Assembly (NCBI GenBank): GCA_002477465.1
Contig: DLPV01000020.1
Span: forward strand, 546-8,256
Source of the DNA: Gammaproteobacteria bacterium UBA7449
GTDB lineage: Bacteria; Pseudomonadota; Gammaproteobacteria; Pseudomonadales; Pseudohongiellaceae
Length of the DNA: 7,711 nt
Direction: 5' to 3'
Shown in pieces: positions 1 through 5,586 of this stretch (positions are counted from its first letter, which is position 1; each line of letters begins with the position of its first letter). Below the pieces are notes generated by a model, which saw only the letters and a program-made list of their open reading frames with translations, ran no database searches and had not been told where the DNA came from. The position numbers and the translations under genes are program-made.

Positions 1-26
1 ACTGAAAATCCTCGTGTCGGTGGTTC
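1..26 (+). repeat. Left copy of the tRNA-Phe-derived direct repeat (candidate att site)
   Basis: These 26 bases, from the last base of the 5' anticodon stem through the T loop, recur without mismatch at 7686-7711 in the same orientation. The copy here belongs to the real tRNA gene, because it continues into a proper T arm, acceptor strand and CCA. Integration at the anticodon loop of tRNA genes is a well-known choice of tyrosine recombinases. The attachment-site role is inferred. Confidence 0.8.
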
Positions 27-46
27 GATTCCGCCCCTGGGCACCA
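1..46 (+). tRNA. tRNA-Phe (GAA), 3' part only; 5' half lies outside the window
   Basis: The first 46 bases fold as the 3' part of a tRNA. Positions 2-8 form the anticodon loop with GAA at 4-6, and 9-13 form the 3' side of the anticodon stem. The variable loop is 14-18. The T stem is 19-23 paired with 31-35 (one G-U pair), enclosing the loop TTCGATT. The 3' acceptor strand is 36-42, the discriminator A is 43 and an encoded CCA is 44-46. The layout matches E. coli tRNA-Phe closely. The 5' half is cut off by the window edge, so I cannot check the acceptor and D arms. The first part of this gene is repeated at the other end of the window. Confidence 0.93.
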
Positions 47-130
47 ACTCCTCTAGCTTACGAGCACATTTCAAGACGCGTTGACTGCTTCGATGTCTAA
101 GAGCATCTGTTACTAGACTCAATCGAAGGG
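44..130 (+). repeat. 87-bp direct repeat, copy 1 (immediately 3' of tRNA-Phe)
   Basis: Starting at the CCA of the tRNA, this stretch aligns without gaps to 1391-1477, with about 63 of 87 positions identical by my count. The best-conserved blocks are the CCAACTCC start, GACGCGT, GCTTCG and the CTAGACT.AATCGAA end. The two copies flank the hydrolase pseudogene. They may be an old target duplication, or the tRNA 3' flank copied when the hydrolase segment arrived. No coding sequence or clear terminator hairpin is visible in it. Confidence 0.75.
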
Positions 131-132
131 AC

Positions 133-156
133 AATTCAAAGTACCCTGACCCCTTT
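133..156 (-). repeat. GGGGTC-type short repeat, left member of an imperfect inverted pair
   Basis: On the - strand this 24-mer begins AAAGGGGTCAGGG and ends TTTGAATT. It pairs as an imperfect inverted repeat (about 18 of 24 positions) with 1343-1366. From memory, similar AAAGGGG(A/T)C(A/G)G.. strings followed by TTTAAATT-like ends occur around REP-associated Y1 transposase genes in proteobacteria. No such transposase is present here. The mobile-element connection is an inference. Confidence 0.5.
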
Positions 157-204
157 GATTTTTAAGAGCGCAATCTAGAACAAGCTGCAATTAAAAGAAG
201 AAAC

Positions 205-209
205 AGGAG
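205..209 (+). promoter_or_regulatory. Ribosome binding site of the hydrolase gene
   Basis: AGGAG lies 6 nt before the ATG at 216. It supports that ATG as the original start, rather than the unled ATG at 400 in the downstream frame. Confidence 0.7.
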
Positions 210-215
210 CCCCAA

Positions 216-1335
216 ATGAAACCAAAGTCCCGCCTGTCACTACTCCCGCTGTTCTACTGCGCCTGCCTGGTATCGGGTTCTGGCCTGGTGGCTGCCCAGG
301 ACACGATCATTAGTGTCGACTACTACGTCCCCAATGTCTCTATCGCGCCGTCCATGCATGGGGAAACGGCCTCGATCTACGTGCGCGAGCGCATAGTCGA
401 TGGTGCTGACATCGATGAGGGCGACGTCGTGCTGTTTGTACACGGCGGAAGTCGCCTTCGATGTCTCTTATCCCGGATATAGCTGGATGGAATACGTGGC
501 GGCCGCGGGCTTTGATGCCTTCTCCATGGATACCACCGGCTATGGCCGTTCCAGGCGTCCCAATGTAATGAATGATATTTGTAATCTTTCGGAGCGTCAG
601 CAGGCGGACTTTGTCCCTTCCTTCATTGATGAACCCTGTCCTCCCAGCTACCCCTTCGCGGCCACGACGATCGCCTCGGACTGGGACGACATCAACGCAG
701 TAGTGGACTGGCTGCGAGATTTCCGCGATGTCGAGAAAGTACATATGGTCGCCTGGTCACTCGGTGGCCCCAGGGCGGCTGGCTATGCCGCCCTGTACCC
801 AGATAAGGTAGGCAACCTGGTTCTTCTGGCCCCCGCCTATGGCCGTGGCCGCTCCGGTTCACCCCCGGACAATCTGCCCTCGCCGGGAGCTGCCTTCACC
901 AAGCAATCTGCAAATGATTTCACCAACAACTGGAACCGCCAGGTGGGCTGCGATAACCAGTACGAGGCCAATGTGAAGACCGCCATCTGGCAGGACATGC
1001 TGGCTTCTGATTCTGTTGGCGCCACCTGGGGCACCGGTGTACGACGTGCTCCACGCACTACCACCTGGGGTTGGAACCAGGACATGGTGGCAGCGACGCA
1101 CAATCCCATGCTGATCGTTTCGCCGGCGCATGATGCTCAGGTGCGCCCTGCCAGTGTGCGCGCTCTCTATGAAGACCTCGGCGCCGCACAAAAAGTACTG
1201 CTGGATCTCGGCTGCACTTCCCACAATGCCATGTGGGAAACCAATCGCATCATCCTGTTCGACGCCACTGTGCAATGGCTACGTGATGTCAATGTTGACG
1301 GCACCAGTGCGGGAGAGATTCGCCGCGGCTACTGA
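216..1335 (+). pseudogene. Secreted alpha/beta-fold hydrolase, disrupted by a frameshift near 444-450
   Basis: Reading from ATG 216 gives a Sec signal peptide (basic start, hydrophobic core, likely cut near VAA-QD) and then a beta strand ending LFVHGG, the usual oxyanion-loop HGG. The frame then turns to nonsense and stops at 480-482. The +1 frame takes over at about 448 with EVAFD, PGYSWMEYVAAAGFD and the DTTGYGRS strand, and ends at TGA 1333-1335. Numbered from 400 in that frame, the nucleophile elbow is AWSLGG with Ser120 (codon 757-759), the acid is Asp245 in SPAHD, and the base is His275 in TSHN. The triad is therefore intact. Relatives usually have a few residues such as TFPS between HGG and EVAFD, so a deletion of about 11-14 bp (2 mod 3) is the simplest cause. 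GC-rich codon choice differs from the rest of the window. The substrate is unknown (esterase- or lipase-like). A sequencing error cannot be excluded. Confidence 0.85.
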
Positions 1336-1342
1336 TTAGAAT

Positions 1343-1366
1343 AAAGGGGACGGAGGAATTTAAATT
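1343..1366 (+). repeat. GGGGAC-type short repeat, right member of the inverted pair
   Basis: Just 7 nt after the hydrolase stop codon lies AAAGGGGACGGAGG followed by AATTTAAATT. It is the imperfect reverse complement of 133-156. Together the two bracket the hydrolase gene tightly, as expected of a cassette carried by a REP-like or other short terminal repeat. This is an inference from placement and sequence only. Confidence 0.5.
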
Positions 1367-1390
1367 TGATCAACTGTACAAAAATAAATC

Positions 1391-1477
1391 CCAACTCCCC
1401 TAGCTCACCCGCACTTAACCTGACGCGTAGACAGCTTCGGCACTCAAGAAAATCTATTGCTAGACTAAATCGAAAGA
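1391..1477 (+). repeat. 87-bp direct repeat, copy 2
   Basis: Gap-free partner of 44-130. It lies between the hydrolase pseudogene and the convergent end of the transporter operon. Unlike copy 1, no tRNA sequence precedes it. Instead there is an AT-rich stretch. With the inverted 24-mers it completes a nested pattern: direct repeat, inverted repeat, gene, inverted repeat, direct repeat. Confidence 0.72.
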
Positions 1478-1560
1478 AAATAAGCAGCCAAGCCATTCTT
1501 CAGAGCTACTGTATTTCTACTCTCACCCCATTTACTTAACTGCTCTCAATATCAAGAACA

Positions 1561-2769
1561 CTATTCATGACGCAACGCTTCAATCGGATCAAGATTGGCT
1601 GCGCGTCGTGCCGGAACGAACCCAAACACCACTCCGACTAAAGCGGAGAATGCAAATGCGCCAATCACAATGCTCGGGTCTATTGTTAACTCGAAACCTA
1701 TGTAGCTTGCTCCTATATAGGAACCGGCCAAGCCGATAAATATGCCGATACAGCCTCCCAGCGTGGTCAGGATCACAGCCTCCACTAAAAACTGTGTCAG
1801 CACTTCGTTCCCCAGAGCACCAATAGCCAATCGTATGCCGATTTCCCGAGTGCGTTCAGTTACCGATACCAGCATGATGTTCATGATGCCTATGCCACCC
1901 ACCAGCAAACTAACTGCTGCTATCGAGCTCAGGAAAAGAGTCAGAATGCCAGTCACATCTTCCAACACGCCAGCAATCTCAGCCGGGTCCAACACACGAA
2001 AATCATCAACATCCGTCTCTCGAATATTGCGGAGTTCGCGTAAAAGTTCTTCAATTCTCAACCTGACTTCCGTATTGCTGGCACCCGAACTCACCAATGC
2101 TGCAATGGCAGTAATATTTTCATTTCCTATCAGGCGGATTTGCACGGCACGCAGCGGTGCCAGGATAATATTGTCCTGATCATTACCGGGGCCGGCCTGT
2201 CCTTTTGATTCCAGTTCTCCAATGACCTGACAAGTAGTTATACCGATTCGAATGGTGCTGCCTACTGGGTCAACTGCACCAAACAATTCCTCACGCACGG
2301 TTTTCCCTAAAATACAGGTGAGGCGACCGCTCTGATATTGCTGTTCAGAAAAATCATTCCCGCGGATGACATTGGCATTACGCACCGGGAAATATTCCTC
2401 GGTAATACCGGTAACTGAAGTGGACCAGTTATTGTTTCCGTAGACAGTCGTTACTTGTTTTGAAACTGTTGGCGATACTGCTTCTATTCCGAAAATATTA
2501 TTTTCGACGGCATCGGCATCCCTGAGGGTAAATTGCCTGATAGCAGATCCGCTTTGCGGGCCACGTTGCTCGGCACCAGGGGCGATGAACAACAACTTAT
2601 CACCGAGACTGGATACTTGAGAGGTGATGCTCGCACTGGCACCAGCACCCAGGGTGGCCACTGCAATTACTGCCGCCACTCCGATTACGATGCCAAGCAT
2701 GGTGAGCAAGGAGCGCATAACGTTGCGACGCAGTGCGCGAAATGCCAGCAGGAGAGCATTTAACATCAT
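1561..2769 (-). CDS. MacB/FtsX-type ABC transporter permease
   Basis: This 402-residue inner-membrane permease has the MacB layout without a fused ATPase. An amphipathic N-terminus (ALRRNVMRSLLTMLGIVIG) runs into TM1 (about 20-41). A large periplasmic domain (about 45-270) follows, then TM2 (about 275-300), TM3 (about 326-352) and TM4 (about 366-386). The cytoplasmic loop VTERTREIGIRLAIGA after TM2 and the C-terminal PARRAANLDPIEALRHE are family signatures. Such proteins do not form a classic channel. They use ATP hydrolysis to drive periplasmic movements that push peptides, toxins or lipoproteins out through an adaptor. The start ATG overlaps the ATPase stop codon as ATGA, indicating translational coupling. 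It is the last gene of a three-gene operon. The real substrate cannot be read from the sequence. Family call firm; the name macB is not assigned because the ATPase is a separate polypeptide. Confidence 0.95.
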   Translation of the reverse strand: MMLNALLLAFRALRRNVMRSLLTMLGIVIGVAAVIAVATLGAGASASITSQVSSLGDKLLFIAPGAEQRGPQSGSAIRQFTLRDADAVENNIFGIEAVSPTVSKQVTTVYGNNNWSTSVTGITEEYFPVRNANVIRGNDFSEQQYQSGRLTCILGKTVREELFGAVDPVGSTIRIGITTCQVIGELESKGQAGPGNDQDNIILAPLRAVQIRLIGNENITAIAALVSSGASNTEVRLRIEELLRELRNIRETDVDDFRVLDPAEIAGVLEDVTGILTLFLSSIAAVSLLVGGIGIMNIMLVSVTERTREIGIRLAIGALGNEVLTQFLVEAVILTTLGGCIGIFIGLAGSYIGASYIGFELTIDPSIVIGAFAFSALVGVVFGFVPARRAANLDPIEALRHE

Positions 2770-3539
2770 GCCGATGGCTCCTCTCTAGAGACATCGGTAG
2801 CTAGGCGGCCATCCAGAAAATGGACTTCTCGCTGCGCGATTTCTGCTATATCAGGTTCATGGGTCACCATCACAATGGTAAGACCTTGCTCCTGATTCAG
2901 CTGTGTTAGCAGATGGCAAATCTCCTTGCTCATGGCACTATCGAGATTCCCGGTGGGCTCATCGGCAAGCATTACTGCGGGATCTGTCGCAATAGCACGG
3001 GCTATTGCCACCCGCTGCTGTTGCCCACCGGACAACTCTCCCGGCGTATGTTTTTCGCGTCCACTCAGTCCAACTTTTTCCAGCGCTTCGCGCGCGCGAC
3101 GACGTCGTTCTTTTGCCGGGACGCGCCGATATATCAGAGGTAATTCTACGTTCTCGAGTGCAGTCGTACGATTCAGCAGGTTAAACCCTTGAAATACGAA
3201 GCCGATGAAATGGCGCCTCAACAGCGCCCTTTTCTCCCCGGACAAGTAGGCAACATCCACGCCCTGAAAAAAGTAATGTCCGCTAGTTGGGCGATCAAGG
3301 CAACCCAACATATTCAAACAAGTGGATTTGCCAGCTCCTGATGGCCCCATCAAGGCGACAAATTCACCCTCTTGTACGGTGAAATCAATATGGTCGAGCG
3401 CGATTACTTGTGACGCGCCGTGTCCGTAACTGCGCGCGACCTGTTGCAATTGGATAGTAGGAACGCGATCAGTTGAGGTGGCTGGATCTGGCATAGGCGC
3501 CTCAACTGCCCCAGCCTGGCCTAATTTCGCTCCGCTCAT
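2766..3539 (-). CDS. ABC transporter ATPase (MacB/LolD-like)
   Basis: A complete nucleotide-binding subunit of 257 residues. Walker A is GPSGAGKS (65-72), the Q-loop is FQGFN (Gln117), the signature is LSGGQQQR (169-176), Walker B is VMLADE (189-194) followed by PTGNLDS, and the H-loop is VTHE (His227). The PTGNLD sequence and the ENVELPL segment (130-135) place it with the LolD/MacB-type ATPases that pair with FtsX-like permeases. The start at 3539 forms an ATGA overlap with the adaptor's stop. This favours it over Met16, although the first ~25 residues are a non-conserved extension. It would energise the downstream permease from the cytoplasmic side. All catalytic residues are present, so nothing suggests decay. 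Confidence 0.96.
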   Translation of the reverse strand: MSGAKLGQAGAVEAPMPDPATSTDRVPTIQLQQVARSYGHGASQVIALDHIDFTVQEGEFVALMGPSGAGKSTCLNMLGCLDRPTSGHYFFQGVDVAYLSGEKRALLRRHFIGFVFQGFNLLNRTTALENVELPLIYRRVPAKERRRRAREALEKVGLSGREKHTPGELSGGQQQRVAIARAIATDPAVMLADEPTGNLDSAMSKEICHLLTQLNQEQGLTIVMVTHEPDIAEIAQREVHFLDGRLATDVSREEPSA

Positions 3540-4747
3540 CCAAACGGGCCCCCACCTGGTAACTGAGACCTTGCTTCCCTCACAATATCGATTATGAGAA
3601 CCGCATCGTCAGAGAGTGAACCTGATTTAATTTCGGTGAACTCTCCGTCAGTAAGACCGATGGTGACCGGCACAGGCTTTGGTTGTCCGTTTTCGAGCAC
3701 CCAAACATTGTCACCTTCTGCAGCAAGCTGCGCGACCCTCTCGTCAGGGGGCAGAAAACGCAGCGAGCGGTTCGGTACTAGCAACAACTCTTCAGTCTCT
3801 TCGATAAGAATTTCGGCTGTTGCTGTCATACCAGGGCGCAACAGCAATTCCGGATTGCTGACACTGAGCACGGTTTCGTAAGTTACGATGTTGTTTACTT
3901 TGAGAGGGTTGAAGCGAACCGAAATGATTTCCGCTGTAAATTCTGTTCTGGGATAGGCATCTACTCGAAATGTGGCCTTCTGTCCCTCCCTGACCTGGCC
4001 GATATCCGCCTCATCAATATCCAGGTTCAGCAGCATGTTGGAAAGGTCTTCAGCTACGATAAACATGATCGGAGTCTGAAAGGATGCTGCCATGGTCTGG
4101 CCAGGATCCACTTCCCGGGAAATGATGATGCCGTCAATTGGTGAATTGATAACTGCTTTGGCCAACAGTGTCTCAGATTCTCTCAGTGCGGCAGCCGCTG
4201 CAGTCACTTGAGCTTCTGCACTCGCAACCGATGCCGCCGCCCTCAGAGAAGCCGCTTCGTCTGCTTCCAAAGTCTGCAACGAGAGCAGATCACGCTCGCT
4301 AAGGTCTCTCGAGCGACGGGTTTTTGCGTCAGCTTCAACCACAGTTGCTTGCGCCTGCGCCAGTGTTGCCTCGGCACTTTGCAATGACGCCCGCGCTGAA
4401 GTTAGCCTGGCTTCCAGAGTCTGAGTATCCAACTGGGCCATCGTTTGCCCAATTGTCACCTTGTCATTGAAATCCACAAACACATTTTCAATAATGCCGG
4501 AAACTTCACTGCCGATTTCAACCTGTTTGGTCGGCTGCAAGGTGCCTGTGGCCGTGACAGTAATTTGTAAGTCTCCCCGCTCTGGTGGTTGCGTTACGTA
4601 CTCTACTAGTGGATCCTGCGGCTCCTGTTGCAGGAAAACTATGCCGCCACCGATCACTATAATGGGCGCCAGCCAAAGCCAATTGAATGACCTGCGCTTG
4701 CCATCCATTCCTAACGCTTCTCTTACCTCCTGCTGCGGCGTGCTCAT
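3536..4747 (-). CDS. Periplasmic adaptor subunit (MacA/HlyD family membrane-fusion protein)
   Basis: A 403-residue adaptor. A short cytoplasmic tail is followed by one TM anchor (about 23-40), with no lipobox. The first lipoyl half is around EIGSEVSGIIENVFV...GQTMAQLD (77-107). A long Ala/Glu-rich helical hairpin (about 108-196) follows, broken near 147-158. The second lipoyl half is INSPIDGIIISREVDPGQ (200-217). Then come a beta-barrel domain (about 235-315, ending LRPGMTATAEI) and a membrane-proximal domain (VPNRSLRFLP onward). MacA-type proteins link an inner-membrane ABC permease to an outer-membrane TolC-type channel. No such channel is encoded here, so one from elsewhere would be needed. 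It is the first gene of the adaptor-ATPase-permease operon. A weak GAAGG ribosome site lies about 10 nt upstream of the ATG. The C-terminus is Gly/Pro-rich (LPGGGPFG). Confidence 0.94.
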   Translation of the reverse strand: MSTPQQEVREALGMDGKRRSFNWLWLAPIIVIGGGIVFLQQEPQDPLVEYVTQPPERGDLQITVTATGTLQPTKQVEIGSEVSGIIENVFVDFNDKVTIGQTMAQLDTQTLEARLTSARASLQSAEATLAQAQATVVEADAKTRRSRDLSERDLLSLQTLEADEAASLRAAASVASAEAQVTAAAAALRESETLLAKAVINSPIDGIIISREVDPGQTMAASFQTPIMFIVAEDLSNMLLNLDIDEADIGQVREGQKATFRVDAYPRTEFTAEIISVRFNPLKVNNIVTYETVLSVSNPELLLRPGMTATAEILIEETEELLLVPNRSLRFLPPDERVAQLAAEGDNVWVLENGQPKPVPVTIGLTDGEFTEIKSGSLSDDAVLIIDIVREARSQLPGGGPFG

Positions 4748-4987
4748 TATAAAAGTACCTTCATTAGAAATTTAGAGAACCGAAGAACGGCGGCCCTGAT
4801 TAATAGGCTAGGAATCACTGACTCGCCCAAACAAAGAGGCGCACAATCTCAAACTTGCCGTCAACCCAAATTACATTTGGGTCAAAATGGGCTGACAGCA
4901 TTTGCATAATTTGGCATTAATAGCAGCTATGCTGCGGAGTCTTCTCAATCAAAGAATGAGCCCTAACCAAGAATGACAAGGCCTGTG
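4748..4987. other. Gene-free leader region upstream of the transporter operon
   Basis: Between the adaptor start and the end of the extended small-protein frame I see no credible coding sequence. The stretch holds a palindrome with a 21-bp-period direct repeat (4860-4885) and a small perfect hairpin, GCAGC-TAT-GCTGC, at 4923-4935. It also has several AT-rich blocks that could hold the transporter promoter on the - strand. I could not fix a -35/-10 pair with confidence. Confidence 0.5.
4860..4885 (-). promoter_or_regulatory. Candidate operator: palindrome plus 21-bp-period direct repeat before the adaptor gene
   Basis: ACCCAAAT (4864-4871) and ATTTGGGT (4875-4882) are perfect inverted arms around TAC. 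Overlapping them, GTCAA occurs at 4860-4864 and again at 4881-4885, exactly 21 bp apart. The site lies about 115 bp before the adaptor ATG. A dimeric repressor could use the palindrome. The 21-bp direct repeat spacing matches LytTR-type binding. Which of the two matters is unknown. Confidence 0.4.
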
Positions 4988-5077
4988 CTAGCGAAATAGC
5001 TGGGCTAGTGTTTCCTTGTCTGCATCGCTTGGCATATGGCTAAAATTGGCGATAATTCCGGCTAGTGACTTAAGCTA
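4988..5077 (-). other. In-frame continuation of the small repeat protein beyond an amber codon
   Basis: The small gene stops at TAG (5077-5075). The same frame then stays open for 28 codons to another TAG (4990-4988). The continuation contains AGIIANFSHMPSDADKETL, which plainly repeats the upstream motifs GFVASINHFPTDADKAAL and SVVSEISHSPSDQGKEL. The key histidines fall at 46, 81 and 116, exactly 35 residues apart, so no insertion or deletion has occurred across the stop. Either the gene suffered a recent nonsense mutation or the amber codon is read through at some rate. A 131-codon ancestral protein with three repeats is the simplest reading. Confidence 0.75.
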
Positions 5078-5383
5078 TTCAGGTGCCTGTCCAGCCGTTT
5101 GAATACTAGCCATCAATTCTTTGCCTTGATCCGAGGGGGAATGGCTAATTTCAGAAACCACACTAGCCATCATTCTTATACCCTGAGGCAAGCTGCCATT
5201 ATTAGAAATCTCAACCAATGCGGCCTTGTCAGCGTCTGTCGGAAAATGATTTATTGAGGCGACGAAACCAGCGATTTCTTGTAGTGCGCCGAAAACTGCT
5301 GGGTTCTGAGCCATCGAGAATTGGGAGAAGAGCCCAAATAGCGCAATTACTGCCAGCTTTCTTACCAGCGTCATTTTCATCAT
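5075..5383 (-). CDS. Small secreted protein of 35-residue helical repeats; unknown function
   Basis: A 102-residue product. Residues 1-25 look like a Sec signal peptide (MKMTLVRKL, hydrophobic AVIALFGLF, likely cut at SMA-QN). The mature part of about 77 residues has two copies of a 35-residue unit centred on INHFPTDADK (45-53) and ISHSPSDQGK (80-88), joined by a Gly/Pro linker. The unit looks like a helix-turn-helix hairpin. A third unit follows in frame behind the amber stop. I do not recognise the family. It has no cysteine, double-glycine leader or catalytic motif. AGGAG at 5387-5391 is only 3 nt from the first ATG but 6 nt from the second (5380), so the second may be the true start. It lies between a LytTR two-component pair and a MacAB-like exporter and has its own leader, which resembles the kinase leader. 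A secreted effector, sensor ligand or exporter partner are all possible. None is shown. Confidence 0.72.
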   Translation of the reverse strand: MMKMTLVRKLAVIALFGLFSQFSMAQNPAVFGALQEIAGFVASINHFPTDADKAALVEISNNGSLPQGIRMMASVVSEISHSPSDQGKELMASIQTAGQAPE

Positions 5384-5386
5384 GTT

Positions 5387-5391
5387 CTCCT
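5387..5391 (-). promoter_or_regulatory. Ribosome binding site of the small repeat-protein gene
   Basis: AGGAG on the - strand. Spacing is 3 nt to the ATG at 5383 and 6 nt to the ATG at 5380. The longer, more usual spacing favours the second methionine, which would shorten the signal peptide by one residue. Confidence 0.6.
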
Positions 5392-5451
5392 GTTGCGTGA
5401 ATAAGTATTGAGCGAATGGAAAGCGTGCATACGTTAAATTGGAAAATCTGC

Positions 5452-5493
5452 CGTGGTAGTTGATATCTGTGAAACTCTCGGATGTTTACCACG
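5452..5493. repeat. Inverted repeat in the leader of the small gene
   Basis: CGTGGTA (5452-5458) and TACCACG (5487-5493) are perfect inverted arms separated by 28 nt, about 70 nt before the start codon. They could form a stem in the 5' untranslated RNA or mark a protein site. The arms are short, so chance is a real possibility. Confidence 0.3.
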
Positions 5494-5583
5494 ATCGACT
5501 AAGCTCATATTCCACAGGGATTCTGCTTTCGTCCACAGGCTAGCAGCCGAAGTGTACAAATCAGCCAATGAATGGGCATTCTT
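5494..5583 (-). repeat. Paralogous leader repeat, copy A (upstream of the small gene)
   Basis: This stretch aligns without gaps to 7440-7529, the kinase leader, with about 67 of 90 positions identical by my count. It lies between the regulator's stop codon and the small gene, so its orientation relative to the downstream gene is the same as at the kinase. Weaker similarity (about 12 of 19 beyond a shared GTCGAT) continues toward about 5470, which corresponds to the first codons of the kinase. Copy A may therefore be an old duplication of the kinase promoter and gene start. The kinase TTG start is TTA here. Confidence 0.75.
5511..5539 (-). promoter_or_regulatory. Candidate LytTR operator, copy A
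   Basis: TCCACAGG occurs at 5511-5518 and again at 5532-5539, an exact 8-bp direct repeat with a 21-bp period (two helical turns). LytTR-domain regulators usually bind pairs of about 9-bp direct repeats separated by 12-13 bp, which is the same period. A LytTR regulator is encoded next door. Its binding here is inferred. Confidence 0.5.
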
Positions 5584-5586
5584 AAC

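Noticed and set aside
216..300. Lipoprotein signal in the hydrolase N-terminus (cysteines in FYCAC)
   Set aside because: The residues before the cysteines do not match a lipobox, and an ordinary Sec cleavage site follows at VAA-QD.
216..482. An independent 88-residue secreted peptide
   Set aside because: It is the N-terminal part of the broken hydrolase. The last ~10 residues are frameshift nonsense.
340..744. Long open frames antisense to the hydrolase, exporter and regulator genes
   Set aside because: They mirror the codon structure of the strong coding strand, have low-complexity or Arg/His-rich translations and no recognisable motifs.
400..1335. The downstream hydrolase frame as a self-standing 311-residue gene starting at ATG 400
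   Set aside because: Its first ~16 residues are out-of-frame sequence without homology, there is no ribosome site, and the signal peptide and HGG strand lie in the other frame upstream.
1478..1560. Rho-independent terminator after the transporter operon
   Set aside because: No GC-rich stem followed by a T run is visible on the - strand downstream of the permease stop.
4748..4860. A sigma-70 promoter for the adaptor built on TTGACG within the palindrome
   Set aside because: A good -35-like hexamer exists, but no acceptable -10 lies at 16-18 bp, so I did not annotate it.
5229..5492. A frame overlapping the start of the small gene, beginning with GTG at 5492
   Set aside because: It overlaps the well-supported signal-peptide gene in another frame and shows no domain or ribosome site.
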